From assembly GCF_035918395.1 (NCBI RefSeq), contig NZ_CP142362.1:3757501-3821500 (forward strand): 64,000 nucleotides of DNA. Reading direction: 5' to 3'. The position numbers were made by a program, and so were the translations under genes. Origin of the DNA: Mycolicibacterium sp. ND9-15 (GTDB lineage Bacteria; Actinomycetota; Actinomycetes; Mycobacteriales; Mycobacteriaceae). The notes beneath the pieces are model-generated. The model was not told the origin of the DNA and did not search any database. It was given only the letters and a program-made list of their open reading frames with translations. This document shows positions 63,897-64,000 of this stretch, piece after piece (position 1 is the first letter of the stretch; every line of letters begins with the position of its first letter).

Positions 63897-64000
63897 ATGA
63901 CCGAGAAGTCGGGGACCCGCAGCAGCGTCGGGTTGCTGGACATCGCCGCCCGGGTTCCCGGCCTGATCGCGGACGTGCCGACCATCGTGCGCGGCGTGGT
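63897..64000 (+). CDS. fadD6: Fatty-acyl-CoA ligase FadD6, N-terminal part
   Basis: The first 34 codons of a gene continuing past the window: MTEKSGTRSSVGLLDIAARV, then PGLIADVPTIVRGVV. The VGLLDIAARVPGLIADVPTIVRG pattern fits the N-terminus of M. tuberculosis FadD6 (Rv1206), and it follows the LOG-like gene as expected. GGAGGA about 9 nt before ATG 63897 is a strong ribosome-binding site. No adenylation motif is in the window, so the assignment rests on this start and synteny. Confidence 0.7.
   Translation, partial: MTEKSGTRSSVGLLDIAARVPGLIADVPTIVRGV

Overview
The window is high-GC actinobacterial DNA from a Mycobacterium/Mycolicibacterium-type genome, probably a rapid grower. Evidence for this is the mycobacteria-restricted gene set (mcr, MmpL, PimE, LpqW, MshB, FbiC, FdxC, an F420-type PPOX protein, a hemophore-like protein, ESX-type substrates) and the gene order. 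From memory the order follows M. tuberculosis Rv1136 to Rv1206: mcr, SDR, mmpL13, methyltransferase, cobB, GntR, O-methyltransferase, F420 protein, Ala/Pro-rich pair, pimE, PCD, mutT2, typA, lpqW, mshB, fbiC, fdxC, dapC, PucR regulator, pruA, proline dehydrogenase, fadD36, dapD, dapE, LOG-like protein, fadD6. No tRNA, rRNA, CRISPR array, prophage or complete insertion sequence was seen.

Layout. 1-2.2 kb: beta-oxidation genes (thiolase end, enoyl-CoA hydratase, acyl-CoA dehydrogenase). 2.3-7 kb: secreted fasciclin protein, gamma-carbonic-anhydrase-like protein, SDR/CPBP pair, MFS exporter. 7-15.3 kb: divergent lipid blocks, echA versus mcr-SDR-nitronate monooxygenase, then mmpL13-TetR-methyltransferase. 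15.3-30.6 kb: small secreted proteins, sirtuin, GntR, methyltransferase, DUF1697, MFS, a frameshifted acetate permease, repair and resolvase genes, Ala/Pro-rich secreted proteins, pimE, mutT2. 30.6-38.2 kb: an iron block (feoA-feoB-nifU-like-ctpI plus two small genes) with two sequences resembling IdeR boxes. 38.3-47.5 kb: typA, lpqW, mshB, fbiC, fdxC. 47.5-58.2 kb: dapC, proline catabolism, fadD36, a VanY-like lipoprotein, divergent dapD/dapE. 58.3-63.1 kb: three type VII-like secretion substrates and a large ATPase. The end holds a LOG-like gene and the start of fadD6.

Three themes go beyond routine annotation. First, a roughly 62-70 bp imperfect palindrome occurs six times between genes. 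One copy encodes the last residues of FbiC, and two inverted copies bracket the VanY-like lipoprotein gene. A second, unrelated repeat (56 bp) is tandemly duplicated before the LOG-like gene and has a relative forming the 3' end of pimE. Second, many genes have a TANNNT hexamer 6-8 nt before an ATG/GTG, the arrangement expected for leaderless transcripts. At PCD/mutT2 and dapD/dapE these are placed back to back, and at 37.84 kb one lies inside an IdeR-like box. Third, an orphan cluster of ESX-type substrates (one WxG protein, two YxxxD proteins sharing an MLGQVGQQ motif) sits away from any ESX core genes in this window.

Several genes look broken or reduced: a +1 frameshift in actP, a frameshift in a small zinc-ribbon membrane protein, an internally deleted methyltransferase remnant, and the 3' half of a NUDIX hydrolase. 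Assignments rest on motifs and remembered family features; no searches were run.
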